Shown here: piece by piece, positions 10,140 to 21,080 of the stretch
How the letters are laid out: each line of letters begins with the position of its first letter
Numbering within the stretch: the first letter of the stretch is position 1
Origin: Mactromeris polynyma
Lineage: Eukaryota; Mollusca; Bivalvia; Venerida; Mactridae
NCBI GenBank assembly: GCA_032209605.1
Contig: JASFXZ010000002.1
Span: 54,748,431 to 54,812,430, forward strand
DNA length: 64,000 bases
Direction of reading: 5' to 3'
The notes under the pieces: generated by a model
Told to the model about the DNA's origin: nothing
The model's database searches: none
The model's input: only the letters and a program-made list of their open reading frames with translations
Translations under genes and position numbers: made by a program

Positions 10140-13100
10140 CTAGGAGTTATATTTGTAGGACTAGATGTGATGTATCGAAGTTGTAGAACTCCCCTTCCCG
10201 GTATTATTAACAGATTCTTACATTCATGACTTTGAATTATCATATTTCAGAGTGACACAAGTCTGAACGATATAGTATACAAACATTCAAACATAAAATC
10301 CAATTCGAATAATCGGAAACTGTGTTTGAACATGCCAAATTATGTTTTTCATCAATAATTGAATATCTGACAGCAAATCCGACTAAACTGTTTAGTCATG
10401 TACGGAGTTAATGCAAAAATATGTTGAATACATACTTACCTAAATCGACTTTTCCAGAAATTAAGTCAAAAATCGTGTTTGTTTCATATTTCGTCAATTT
10501 GTTTTCATTCGTTATCCGCCATGTCTAAACAAATTCCGAAAATACGATTTATTTGTAACGAGGTTTTTGATTGGTCTAAATGTTGGGATTTCCATTTTGC
10601 AGGGGAAGTAACTTATACGGGTAGTGGTTTTAGTGGAGTCTTGCCCCAGAAGTTCGGATAACCTTGCATTTTGACATTCGGCGCACGTGAACATTCGGCA
10701 TTTCGTAAGTATTCTCAAATCTATGTGGTGTTATAAATTTTGCAGATTGTTGGCTTACAGATCGTTACACAAACATGTTTAGAATCTTGCAATATTTTTT
10801 TCTTGTTTCGTTATTGTATTCGACCAGTAAACTAGTTAATGTGCAATGCAGATGAATAGATGTCGGATACGCCAGAATTTGGATAATATTTCTATTGTGT
10901 GGTCACATTTTGACCATTATTCAATTTCAACAGGATTAGCTGGTAGTTACGAAAGTCATGAATAGGGGAAAGACTGAGATAGACAATGCATTTATATATA
11001 ATTATGAAATATATAAAAACCAATACAAATTACAAGCATCAACATATTATCAAACACATTATTAGAACAACAACAAATAAATATAAAAAAATGGATTGAC
11101 TGGGTGAATTTTCATACATCTGTACCACGTCTCTTCAGTTTTGCTGATGGTGCCAGGTGAAAGGTTCCCAGCTGGCAATGGTAACGTCTACTGCCCTGTT
11201 TTGGTGACTGTCCTATTTCGGTGACTTGCTTTCCGCACGTGCTAATCACCAAGTGAAATGCCGAAGTACGTCATCGGTATTAGCATTCTTTTGTGTAAAC
11301 AAATACCTGTCACAGCATCAAGAAAAATATCGAAAATGCACTTCAAAGACGTATTTATTCGCTATTTCTCAATTTCATGCTACAAATCAGTCAATTTTCT
11401 TAATACTTTTTCGGCGCAGCCGTAATAACATGCTTTTGCTAATTGCATATTCAGTGTTTTGTAAACCAATCAAATCTTACGTTAACCACCAAGGCAATTT
11501 CGCGCAATTTCTCTTCTATTTAAAAATATGTGTAACCTTGAAGCAGATTGGTTAACATTTTGTATAGTGTATTTCAAGATTTATCCAGTAAGTAGTGTTG
11601 TTATTCATCACCACAGGGAATTGTCCGGTGTTGGAATTAAGAAGACTTTCTTGGTTTTATGTACCAGTCGCGAACATTTATATTTTTTTAATCAGATAAA
11701 TCGCTATGTAACAAGTTTATTAACATGGATGATTGAGTTCACGACTTATGCAATTTAAGTAATGTTGAACTATATTGAAACAGACTATACTGTCTCATGA
11801 CTATCACACTACGGAGTTATTCATTATGCAGTCTCATTCGGAACACCTCGGCATTATTGGCTCTGCCGAATACTGCCGAGTAGTTACGATTGATGCAGTC
11901 TCATATGCAGTGATCTCCCCTTACAGGTCTCGGAGTTCCTGTACTATAGCGTAATTGAATGACATTTAGGCATTTTTTATGTTATACATCAAATTTAACC
12001 TTCAGATTGCAACAAATTTGCAAACTTCAAGTTGCGCCAACCATCTTTTTTAAAGATATTTCTTGTTTACCATAACCCTTTTTATGACCCCAAAACTGTC
12101 CAAAAACACATTTTTTATTTGTCTTCTGCTAAACAAGTCACATGATTTACTTAAATCCCGCCCATTTTTATGTACAGAGTGTGCCCAAATGTATATAAAG
12201 CGGTCTCACATACACATATTTTTTCTTAACAGCTGAAAAGCTGTATTTGTATGGCTTTTTGACATTTTATTTGTCCTTGCCATTCTGAAGGATAACTGCA
12301 TTAGATACACTTAAAAATACTGTAAATTCGTTTTTTGACAGTTCATAGTTTCAAGTGAAGTTGGTTGTTAGTTTTGAGTTTTTACAATTGTAAAACTTTT
12401 GTACACACACTGTATTAATGAATAATATCAGAGGTCACCGAAACTGGTATCATTCTTTTTCTGTGACCCGATACAATATAGGTCAACAAAATGGCAGCTT
12501 CCATTGTTTATGTGAAAGATGTTGGAGGCATTTTGGAACAGATCAAAGCAAAATGAAGTAAATGAAATGTAATGAGTTGATATTGTTTTATTTTTAATAT
12601 ATTTATCCATTGTATAGGGAATTAATGTTAAGGTCACTGAAACTGGTCCATCCACGATACATTGACATACCTAGTATTACTTACAGGTAATAGAGTCCCT
12701 TGTTAAAAAGTGTTTTAGTCCGAATATACATCTTTACTCCTGTATTTTATCACGCACATATAAAACATGGGTTTTAAACAAGCTGATATCGGTAAAGAAA
12801 TAGCGAGAAAATCTCACCGGTCGCGAGAGGTCAAAGAAATGTAAACACACATAGTAGGACGTTTCCAATCCTTGGTTTATATGTTCGTGATTTTATGAAG
12901 ATATATGAAGTGCTTCTCATGTCCAGGCGACACGGGTCTTCTTGTCTGTAGACTTAAGCAACTTCTAGGCCCGGATACACATCCACTGAATATAAATTCT
13001 TTCCAGTTATAAGTTGATCATGTATTACTATGCACTTACGTTTATGAAGTGCCTAATTCTAATGTGTATGACTACTAACTTAGGTACCTTTTTGATTCTG

Positions 13101-13480
13101 GAAGATACCAAGTGGATGGCCCGTGCAAAATTTGCTGGAAGACTATTCCACACAGGAATGCAACACTTACTAACTCATTTCAACCTGCCTTTATATCGAT
13201 TTGGCTTGCGCCTGAATTAGCAACATAAATGCTTCATAATACCTTGCGTTACTCATTCGGGTTACATGTATCATTAAGGTGCATTTTATGATCCAACATT
13301 GTATAGTTCTGTGCTACGGATTACCTCTTATAGTAGAGAATAGTACGATCAAATAAAAAAACTAACATGCTGTCCTTAAACATCCTGTTATTCGGACTGC
13401 ATGAACCCAGACTTATATTTCATTTTACTCTTTACAGCTCTTAATTTCTTAAATTCCAATCTATAGAAATAATGCATTAG
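10140..13480. other. Intergenic region upstream of TIMM9
   Basis: I see no coding exon that I can support. Promoter-like marks are a CCGCCC box followed by TATATAAAG near 12192, about 1.9 kb before the TIMM9 start, and a GTAAGTAT donor-like site at about 10706. Because the TIMM9 start codon is preceded by a 3' splice site, a non-coding first exon must lie somewhere in this direction. I cannot place it. Repeats of GAGGTCACCGAAACTGGT occur at 12431 and (diverged) 12632. Confidence 0.4.
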
Positions 13481-13487
13481 TTTTTAT

Positions 13488-13790
13488 ACTCCCGTTTGAA
13501 TAACAAGACGTATTATGGGAACACTCATGGGGGGCGGGCGGCGTCCACATGTTGTCCGCTCCCTAAGTCAAAGATTTTTCATCCAATCTTTACCAAACTT
13601 GGTGAAAATGTTTGTGCGCATAATATCTCGGCCAAGTTCGATAACCAGCCATATCGCTCAAGTCATTCGGGAGTTATCACCCTTTGATTTTAGAAATTAC
13701 CTAAAATTTGTCTTGTTTTATCTCTGAGCTCTGACTTATGACGGGCGTATTTTGTGACAGTTTGCCACTCTTGTTTATATGGTTAAAGTC
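13488..13790. repeat. Bivalve-type interspersed repeat (CTTTGTCCAATC family)
   Basis: It contains CATCCAATCTTTACCAAACT and AAGTTCGATAACCAGCCATA, then GAGTTATCACCCTTTGATTT. It ends with an ACGGGCGTATTTTGTGACAG block. The same internal unit forms the 161-bp array at 57660-58230, and a truncated GC-rich head occurs at 46013-46110. Confidence 0.6.
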
Positions 13791-14125
13791 AATTACCCAA
13801 TTCACATGGAGAAAAGATAGCAGCAGAGGCAATCCTGGAGCCCACATACCCCATGAAAACAAGTGTGATGTTTATATCATTGTACAAGGGGTATTTATTT
13901 ATGCACAGTAAGCATGGGACTGACCAAGTATTGATACAGTCCCCTATATATTCATCCTAGTCCATGTATTAAGCTGTTTTGGTTGGTCATTTATACATTT
14001 TACTTCTATCTCAATATATTGAGACCGTTAGTTTATAATGCGTTGTAGAATTACAGTTTCTCCACATTTGTGGTTATGCATATAAATGTTTTAATAACTA
14101 CTTCTATTAATTGTTTTTCAGAAAT

Positions 14126-15966
14126 ATGGCAGGTTTACAACAAGGTATGCAACCAGGAGCTCCTCAGTCTGTAGAAGAGAGCATGAGACCAGTAAGAATT
14201 GTTCATGTTCTATGTCTTTGCTTTTACAATGTAGTTTTATGTTTTGAATTACATGTATGAGCTCTTTTGGACATTCAGTTTCTAGCATTGCATGTAGTTG
14301 TAACAGTATGTATGACTAAACTTTTACTAGTTCAAGGAACGATGCAGTTATTTATATAAAACAAGTGTTTGTTTCCATTTGGAAAGTCTAATGCTTTGCT
14401 GGTCATGGAATACATTGATTCATCAAAGTACCAGAAATTCCAATCTGAATAGTTGTGTGTAAAAAAATTAAGGCACTAATTCTTAAATTGAATATTTACT
14501 ATAGATAGTTCCCACATTTACAATATTTACCTCCCTTGTTCTAAATAGTCAACCATATGATGGGCAAATTTCCGTACAGTTTGTAGGGAATATAATGTAA
14601 ACGATGATAACATAATCAGATATAAAAAAAAATACTTATTCATTATGCTCATGTGGGCTTAGAAAGTTGAAGAAAAATGGTGTGGTTGTTGCATGCAAAT
14701 ACCCTTGGAAATTTCTCAGTTATCACATATTGGGAAATTACTCCCATAAGTGCTTATCAGTTTTGCCTATCACAATGGCTGATGATTAAGAACAAGGGAG
14801 GTAAATATTGTAAATGTGGGAACATTCTATTTTAGTATTGAGAAATGCAACACTCTTTTGTTCTGTAATTGCAAGTTACAGTTGATGAGTTTTCTTCTAA
14901 ATCATGAAATATCAGCATTGGAAATACTTCTTCTACACTGTGTGTAAGTGTAAATTCTATTATCGATGCTTTTTACTTGTGTTTCAGTTTCGTGAGTTTT
15001 TGACGCAGTATAATAAAATCTCAGAAAAATGTTTCACAGACTGTGTAACAGACTTTACCACTAGAAATATCATCACTTCAGAGGTAAATTAGTGTCACAA
15101 TATTTGATATTTATGCCTAATTAGGATTCAACTTTGAATCAGTGTGGATAGTTGCTTGACTAAGAAAATGTTGCTTTGTCTGTATGACTGAGGCATGTCT
15201 GGTTTGCTCAAAAAAAAAAACCCACTTTAAAGTTTGTCCGTTCCATCCAAGATGTTCAAGTTTTTTTTATCTTTGGTGATTTGAAATTCTGTTCTTGCAC
15301 TGTTTAATAATATTACCCGAACATCAGTTTTTATTTCAAATGTTGATAAAAACTTTATGCTATAGAAGTGTTAAGCAAAGAATTGTCTATATGAAATGAA
15401 TTTTAATAAAATATTAGACATGTTCTGAACGTGAGTATTCAATCAGATAAATGTTCTAATACCTGAGTACAGAATTTGCTTAATTATTGGAAAGTATTCC
15501 TAGATCAATAAATGTATTTTTCATAGTCAAATTTAATTGTGTTGATGTCAAATTATTATACCTTGAATAATTTATTTAGACATGTTATGATGTACATGAA
15601 TATATATACCAATTTATTTAAGCTGGGTTATGATGAATTGCTTTTTGAATCATTCCTAAGTCTGCTATCTGGGAAAGCTTGTACTGGAAGCATCTAACTC
15701 TGTGTGATTTCCAGAGAAGGTGAGGTTGTAACTCTTGCAGGTTTCGAACCCCTTATCCACTACTCTGCCACATTCCTGATTTTTCGATGTTTCATTATTT
15801 CCAGTATAACAGTGTTTATATTACTGCCTTATTTCAGAATGCCTGTGCTATGAACTGTTTAGAGAAAACTTTAAAAACTACACAGAGGATATCGGAGAGA
15901 TTCCAGGAACATCAGATGTTAAATGTTGATGATCCAGCTGCAGCCATGCAATCTATGGGAAAATGA
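14126..15966 (+). CDS. TIMM9: Mitochondrial import inner membrane translocase subunit Tim9
   Basis: Three coding exons, 14126-14191, 14988-15083 and 15838-15966, are joined in phase 0 with GT-AG introns and give 96 residues. The protein has the small-Tim twin CX3C motifs, CFTDC in exon 2 and CAMNC in exon 3. The context FREFLTQYNKISEKCFTDC and the segment TTQRISERFQEH match Tim9 rather than Tim8, Tim10 or Tim13. Tim9 forms a hexamer with Tim10 in the intermembrane space and chaperones hydrophobic precursors to the TIM22 and SAM complexes. The cysteines form two intramolecular disulfides after Mia40-dependent import. The length fits the family (about 90 residues), with a slightly longer Gln- and Pro-containing N-terminus. 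An AG directly before the start codon shows that a 5' UTR exon lies upstream. Intron 1 carries a MITE. Confidence 0.95.
14508..14823. mobile_element. MITE with 35-bp perfect TIRs in TIMM9 intron 1
   Basis: GTTCCCACATTTACAATATT at 14508 continues through TACCTCCCTTGTTCT. It is repeated in exact inverted form ending at 14823. The 316-bp element has no ORF. The perfect match of the arms suggests a recent insertion or strong hairpin-based homogenisation. No target duplication is obvious. Confidence 0.75.
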
Positions 15967-16190
15967 CAAATTTCAGGGCTAATTAAACATGAATTGTGTA
16001 CTATTTATACTCTGTGGTTAGTTTCCATGGAGATATGTGTCAGGGGTTTTGATATACTCCTTTTGAAGAATAGACAGGTTGCGATGTCTGGACTGATCTC
16101 CAGCAGAAGTGAAAAAATTGTATTTGTTAAGATTATTTTTGTTCAAGCAAGTGGCTAGTGCTTCACACTACTGGTAATCAATGTAACTTT

Positions 16191-16350
16191 TATAATGTAT
16201 ATACATTGTATAGCTCTCAGTGATATAGATTATAATGTATATACATTGTACAGCTCTCAGTGATATAGATTATAATGTATATACATTGTATAGCTCTCAG
16301 TGATATAGATTATAATGTATATACATTGTATAGCTCTCAGTGATATAGAT
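16191..16350. repeat. 40-bp tandem array downstream of TIMM9, four units
   Basis: Units start at 16191, 16231, 16271 and 16311. Each reads TATAATGTATATACATTGTA then TAGCTCTCAGTGATATAGAT. Only one base differs (CAG for TAG in the second unit). The first half is nearly palindromic (ATGTATATACAT). It probably lies in or just after the 3' UTR. Possible AATAAA signals are downstream, near 17016. From there to 17600 I see no gene. Confidence 0.9.
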
Positions 16351-17613
16351 TAATGGACATCTATCAATATTAAATGTACAATGCTCCTATTTGTAGTGGT
16401 AATTATAAGTAAAAAAGTACATGTTTTGTAAAATATACATGTATGGTACTGTTAAATAAGAGATTATCAATCAAACTGCCCTCTTCCTCTGTATTGTACA
16501 TTGTGCATGTCTTGTGAATATTACAGATCTGGTTTGTCACTTCTGTACATGTATTATGGTAGAACTAATTTATAATGGCATTGCACTGTTATTATTATTT
16601 TATCATCTTACTCTGCTTTTCTTTCTTAAATTATATTGGAGAAACAAACTCCTACATGTGAACTCTCCTGATTTCCGCGGGCGACTCACATATTTGACAG
16701 GCCACTCACACTCTCCTGACTGGGAGCCGCGATCTCCCTATTTTCAAAGTAAATGTCGTAAATTTTTGTTATGGGGTATATTTTTATTTCATTCCTGACT
16801 GGTTTGCTGAAATTACTAGTCAAACTGATAACTGGTACTGGTAAAATTTGGGATACCAGTCTCAAAATCGTGTATACCATGGGGTTATACAGATGCTCTG
16901 GACCATGGAATCAAGCGCTTGGCAACACTGATCAAAATACGATTCGACCCTCGCTTGTCATGTTGTTTATTCAAGTTTCACATGTTTCTATTGTATTCAG
17001 ACATGAAAATTGGCAATAAAATTGTTATTTGGCGACTTTTTTTATAGGGATGACCCCTCAGATTACGAGTTATTTTGCAGAATATTGCTATTAACAGCTT
17101 TATTATGATATGGATATAGGCGTATTGACAAAATTTCAGCCACGGAAAAATTCCTCGCTTTGAGTCTCAATCTCGTAATAAATAATGAGTAAAATATATG
17201 ATTTAATTTTCAGATATTGATTGTTCTTTTATAAGTATAAATAAAAAACATTGTCCAAAAATATTTAAATACATTGAAAAATGTGACAAGCATGAGATGT
17301 TAATCCAGTACTGTCTGCTGTACTAAACATTTAAATATCGTTTTGAAGATGTTTTGGCTGCTTAATGTTTAAACTTTCACAGATGTTGCGGTAGAAGATT
17401 TTCTCAGTACATTTTAAACGTTTCTATGTGAGTCATATTCAGACCTTCGCACTAGTGGTGCAGGATATCATGTGCATGAAAATGTTTGTGGTCATTATTG
17501 CCATGTTGTTGATGCTCATGTGTGAATGTAAAATAGAATTCTTACAACAAATATGTCTGTGTTACTGATTTAAGAACAGTTATTTGTTGACTCATTATAA
17601 TTCAGATCACCCT

Positions 17614-17940
17614 CAGGGCTCTAGAATTTTTTTTCAAAGACACTTGTCCCGGACTAATGGACATGGAAAATTTGACTTGTCCAACATAGGAAGCCAGTTG
17701 TCTGAGAATATCGGTCAATTTAGTAACAAATAAATATACACAATGATAGCTGCACAATCTAAAATGAATAATCACGTGTTTGTGGGATTCTAAGGTTTGA
17801 CTGTAACTGAACAATAATTGCTGATGTTGGTTAGCTTTAAGAACAGACTTGTCCGGGACTAACTTCTACCCGACTGTTAGTAGCCCGAATCAGCATAAGA
17901 CTTGTCTGGGACACCGGGCTAGTGGATTTCCAGAGCCCTG
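17614..17940. mobile_element. MITE with CAGGGCTCTAGAA termini, copy 2
   Basis: The 327-bp element begins CAGGGCTCTAGAATTTTTTT and ends GGATTTCCAGAGCCCTG. ACCCT flanks it on both sides as a 5-bp target duplication. Its internal ACTTGTCCCGGACTAATGG and GACTTGTCTGGGACACCGGG agree with copy 1 at 1599-1828. The central third is unrelated to copy 1. Confidence 0.75.
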
Positions 17941-18590
17941 ACCCTGTTTAAATGAAACGTAGATGTGGCAACAAAGGGCAGCAAAATTTCATCCCGAATT
18001 ATCCTATTAAGTAAGCTTCTGTATAAAACGGTACATTTTTATTAAATTATATGTGAATGAAGATGTAGCATTTAATTTATATTGAAACATTTGTACTAAT
18101 TTTCAATGCAATTGAAACTTAAGTAATATCTATGTTAACAATTGACGTCACAATGGCTGAAGTCTTAGTGCTCTAAAAGAAGACTGCTGTGTGGAAATTT
18201 ACGTGTCTATTATTACTCGGAAAAATTAACCTGATCCTCCTGATAGGGGTTCAGCATGGACTGATTATCTATCTTCGTCTCTAATTGGTTTAACTTCAGT
18301 TCTCGTCATATTAATGTACGTTTGGTCATTTAATAATATATAATGAAAGAAATCCACAAATGCAATGATTTCCGTAACTGCAATGAAAAATACCGATGAT
18401 GCACGATTCTCTCAAGGAAAATTATATAGTCCGCGCAATGTATAATATACTCAAACGTAAAAGAACGTGTGCACTTTTTATTTTCTGATTATTTTAATTC
18501 TGCAAGGTGAACTTAATTGCCATAGAAACACTATAAACAAGTTATCCATCCGTTAGACTGGTGTCAGATTGGACCGTTACATTGAGTTGA
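17941..18590. other. Intergenic, nothing recognised
   Basis: AT-rich sequence between the second CAGGGCTCTAG element and the Tc1 pseudogene. I found no exon, RNA gene or repeat structure in it. Confidence 0.5.
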
Positions 18591-18599
18591 AGCACATAA

Positions 18600-19290
18600 G
18601 ACATCGGTACCAAACCGCCCCTGCTTCAGCGAGGCAATACGGTATAAGCCGAGACACGATTCTGAGACGACTTTGTCAATGTGGTAAGCCTATTCGACCG
18701 TGACGTCCCTATATTGGCCCGACATGGCCAAGGGTGCAGTGGAATAGAATCGTGTTTACAGATGAAACCCAGTTTAATCTGAGCCACCACGACGGTAGGG
18801 TTAGAGTGTAAAGACGTAGGGGAGAACGATTTGCAGACGCCTGTGTCCTTCAGAGGAACATGATTGGTGGTGGCAGCGTCATGTGGGGCGGGATCATGGC
18901 AAACAGAAAGACTGATATTGTCTTCGTTCAGGGCAACCTTAATGCCCAGGTTTATATTAATCAAGTGCTGAGACCCCTTTTACCAATGCTAACGGTCCCG
19001 CTACTCTGATGCAAGACAATGCAAGGCCTCACACGGCAAGGCTAACGCAGCATGGAAATGGGAGTTAATGTCTTGCCTTGATATGCCCTGTCACCAGGTC
19101 TAAATCACGTACAGCATATTTGGTATGCTCCTGGTTGTAGGGTGAGGTCAATGCATGGCGTTTACAAATTAAGATGAGCTACGCAAAGCCTTGCAGATGG
19201 AATGGAATAATATTCCTGCAGACGTCATACAACGTTACGTGAATTCCATGCGGTGACGTATTTACGAAGTTATTAGTCGATATGGCGGTC
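18600..19290 (+). pseudogene. Tc1/mariner transposase pseudogene
   Basis: Plus-strand fragments follow the Tc1 order. First comes a piece before the catalytic core (PTWPRVQWNRIVFTDETQF), holding the first Asp of the DDE triad in the VFTDETQF block. Next come HDGRVRV, then RRGERFADACVLQRNMIGGG and SVMWGGI, and then the second Asp block, in which MQDNARPHTARL is visible across a frame change near 19010. Finally a diverged LNHVQHIW-like third block lies near 19095-19125. There are several stops and frameshifts, the N-terminal HTH region is almost gone, and no TIRs are evident. It is a dead copy. Confidence 0.85.
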
Positions 19291-19299
19291 ATACCAGCT

Positions 19300-20820
19300 G
19301 TTAATGGAACATTAACATCATTTTGCAACAAATTACAGTGAACCTACACAAGAAAACATCCCTTTGGCTATTTGTGTATTTTTGATTTGACCACTACTGC
19401 ACGTAGACGCGTCGTACGTTTTAACGAAATTCAAAACAATAAAATAAACAAATTGGTTAGAAATGTGATTTAATAAGCTAAAACACGATACCACACATGA
19501 TAATATTCCATCATACATGTATATGACATAATTATGAAAAAAATTAACACATTTTAGTTATCTGTCACTCTGGTAACCATGGAAATTCATTATTCATCAG
19601 TCCGATTCCTGTTTGGCTTTTAGCATCTGTATTTACAAAAAGACAAACTTGTACATAAATGGTACATGTAACTAACTTTCTGAAATGATCACCACTACAA
19701 TAGCATGGTTCCTGGCAGATTGGCTTCCTGGGTTACTAGGCTAACGTGTTGGGGACCCCTTCCTGGATCTATTCCCGTCAACATGGGGCTCCTAAAAGGG
19801 ACCGGACAGGGTTTTTGGATAATCACCGTTACTACAACTGGGTTTCCTGGCAGATTGGCTTCCTGGGTTTCTAACCAGTACTATATTTGGGTTCCTGAAA
19901 CGCGATCCATAAATCTGTCTTATTTGTATTCTCATAAACATATTTTTAACTTGACGCGCATAAATTCCCAACAAAAGTGTGACATCGTAATAATCAAAGT
20001 ACTCAAAGTACCGTTGAAAGGTGATTTTTGGCAAATGTCAACCTAGTCAAATTAACAGTAGTTAAAACAAGTTAATGTCAATATAAATTGTTATACAAGT
20101 GATAAAACAACAAAATATCAACAATCAGTAGTTTAATAACCACAACCTGCGTTATGACATCAAATCCGTTAAAAAAATCTCAATACACTGTACTGTATTT
20201 AATGATTAATCAGTGTTGCTTCAATTTCAGAAAAGTTTATCTGTCCTCGGACAAGTTACATGTACTTGAAAAGATTACTTGCTCGGACTAAAACTTAACT
20301 TCATGTACTTGATTGTACAGATAACATGAACTATAATTCATTACCTCATTTGACACTTAAACATGTAAAAATCAAACAACAATAGCAAAAATATTCAAAA
20401 CATACATCGATTAGTACAAGTGTCATATATACATACATTATATTTATATTCCAATGAACTGCTTGTAAACTGAGTGGAAATATGGATTCATTGTATTTAT
20501 TTCTGCAGAGGAATTGACACACTGAATCATTTCATTGATATGACTGGACTATAGTTCATCTGGACCTGGTGACGTCGCTTTAGAAGGTTACTAAGATGGG
20601 TCGGTAACTTAATGATGTGTTTTAGAAGTAGCAACAATAAGTTCAACCCAGGACGCATACTATAGACACATGTTAGAATACGATAACAAAAACACAGCAT
20701 AAATCATCAACATGAAAGGGAAATGGACGAAAGGCACTCAATTTTTTTAGTCAGAGCGAACGTTAATAGTACCAATGTTCAGAATATAACATCAAAGACA
20801 AAAACACAGTCCCAAACAAC
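19300..20820. other. Intergenic, one short direct repeat
   Basis: No gene is supported. TTCCTGGCAGATTGGCTTCC occurs at 19709 and 19847, a direct repeat of 26 bp in total. The remainder is AT-rich single-copy-looking sequence. Confidence 0.5.
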
Positions 20821-20830
20821 ACCATACACA

Positions 20831-21012
20831 TACAGTAAACCTCACTTAAAGACCATCTCAATAATAAGACAACCTCAATCATAAGGACGCCATTTTCAAG
20901 TTCATTTTCACTGTTTTGCTCTTTATTCAACCTCAATATTAAGACCACCTCAATAAGACGATCAGTTTATCAAGGGTCCCAAGGGTAGTCTTAGTATTGA
21001 TGTTTTACTGTA
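20831..21012. mobile_element. MITE of the TACAGTAAACC family
   Basis: The left end TACAGTAAACCTCACTTAAA pairs with the right end GTTTTACTGTA. Internal AAGACCACCT and CAATAATAAGACAACCTC blocks match 2292-2460. It ends about 70 bp beyond the stop codon of the sulfotransferase gene. Confidence 0.7.
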
Positions 21013-21080
21013 CATTACCACGGACATAATTATACACCACGGTTTATATGTTCGTGACATAACTAAGGGATCTGTACAAA

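Noticed and set aside
10479..10718. ORFs near 10.5 kb as a first exon of TIMM9
   Set aside because: No acceptor or donor combination ties them to the exon at 14122, and the TIMM9 start codon lies in that later exon.
12491..12556. Short ORF beginning MAASIVYVKDVGGILEQIKA
   Set aside because: It looks protein-like, but it is only 21 codons, with a stop and no convincing splice donor before it. It remains unsupported.
18626..18964. Minus-strand 112-codon ORF
   Set aside because: It is antisense to the Tc1 transposase pseudogene, which explains the sequence better.
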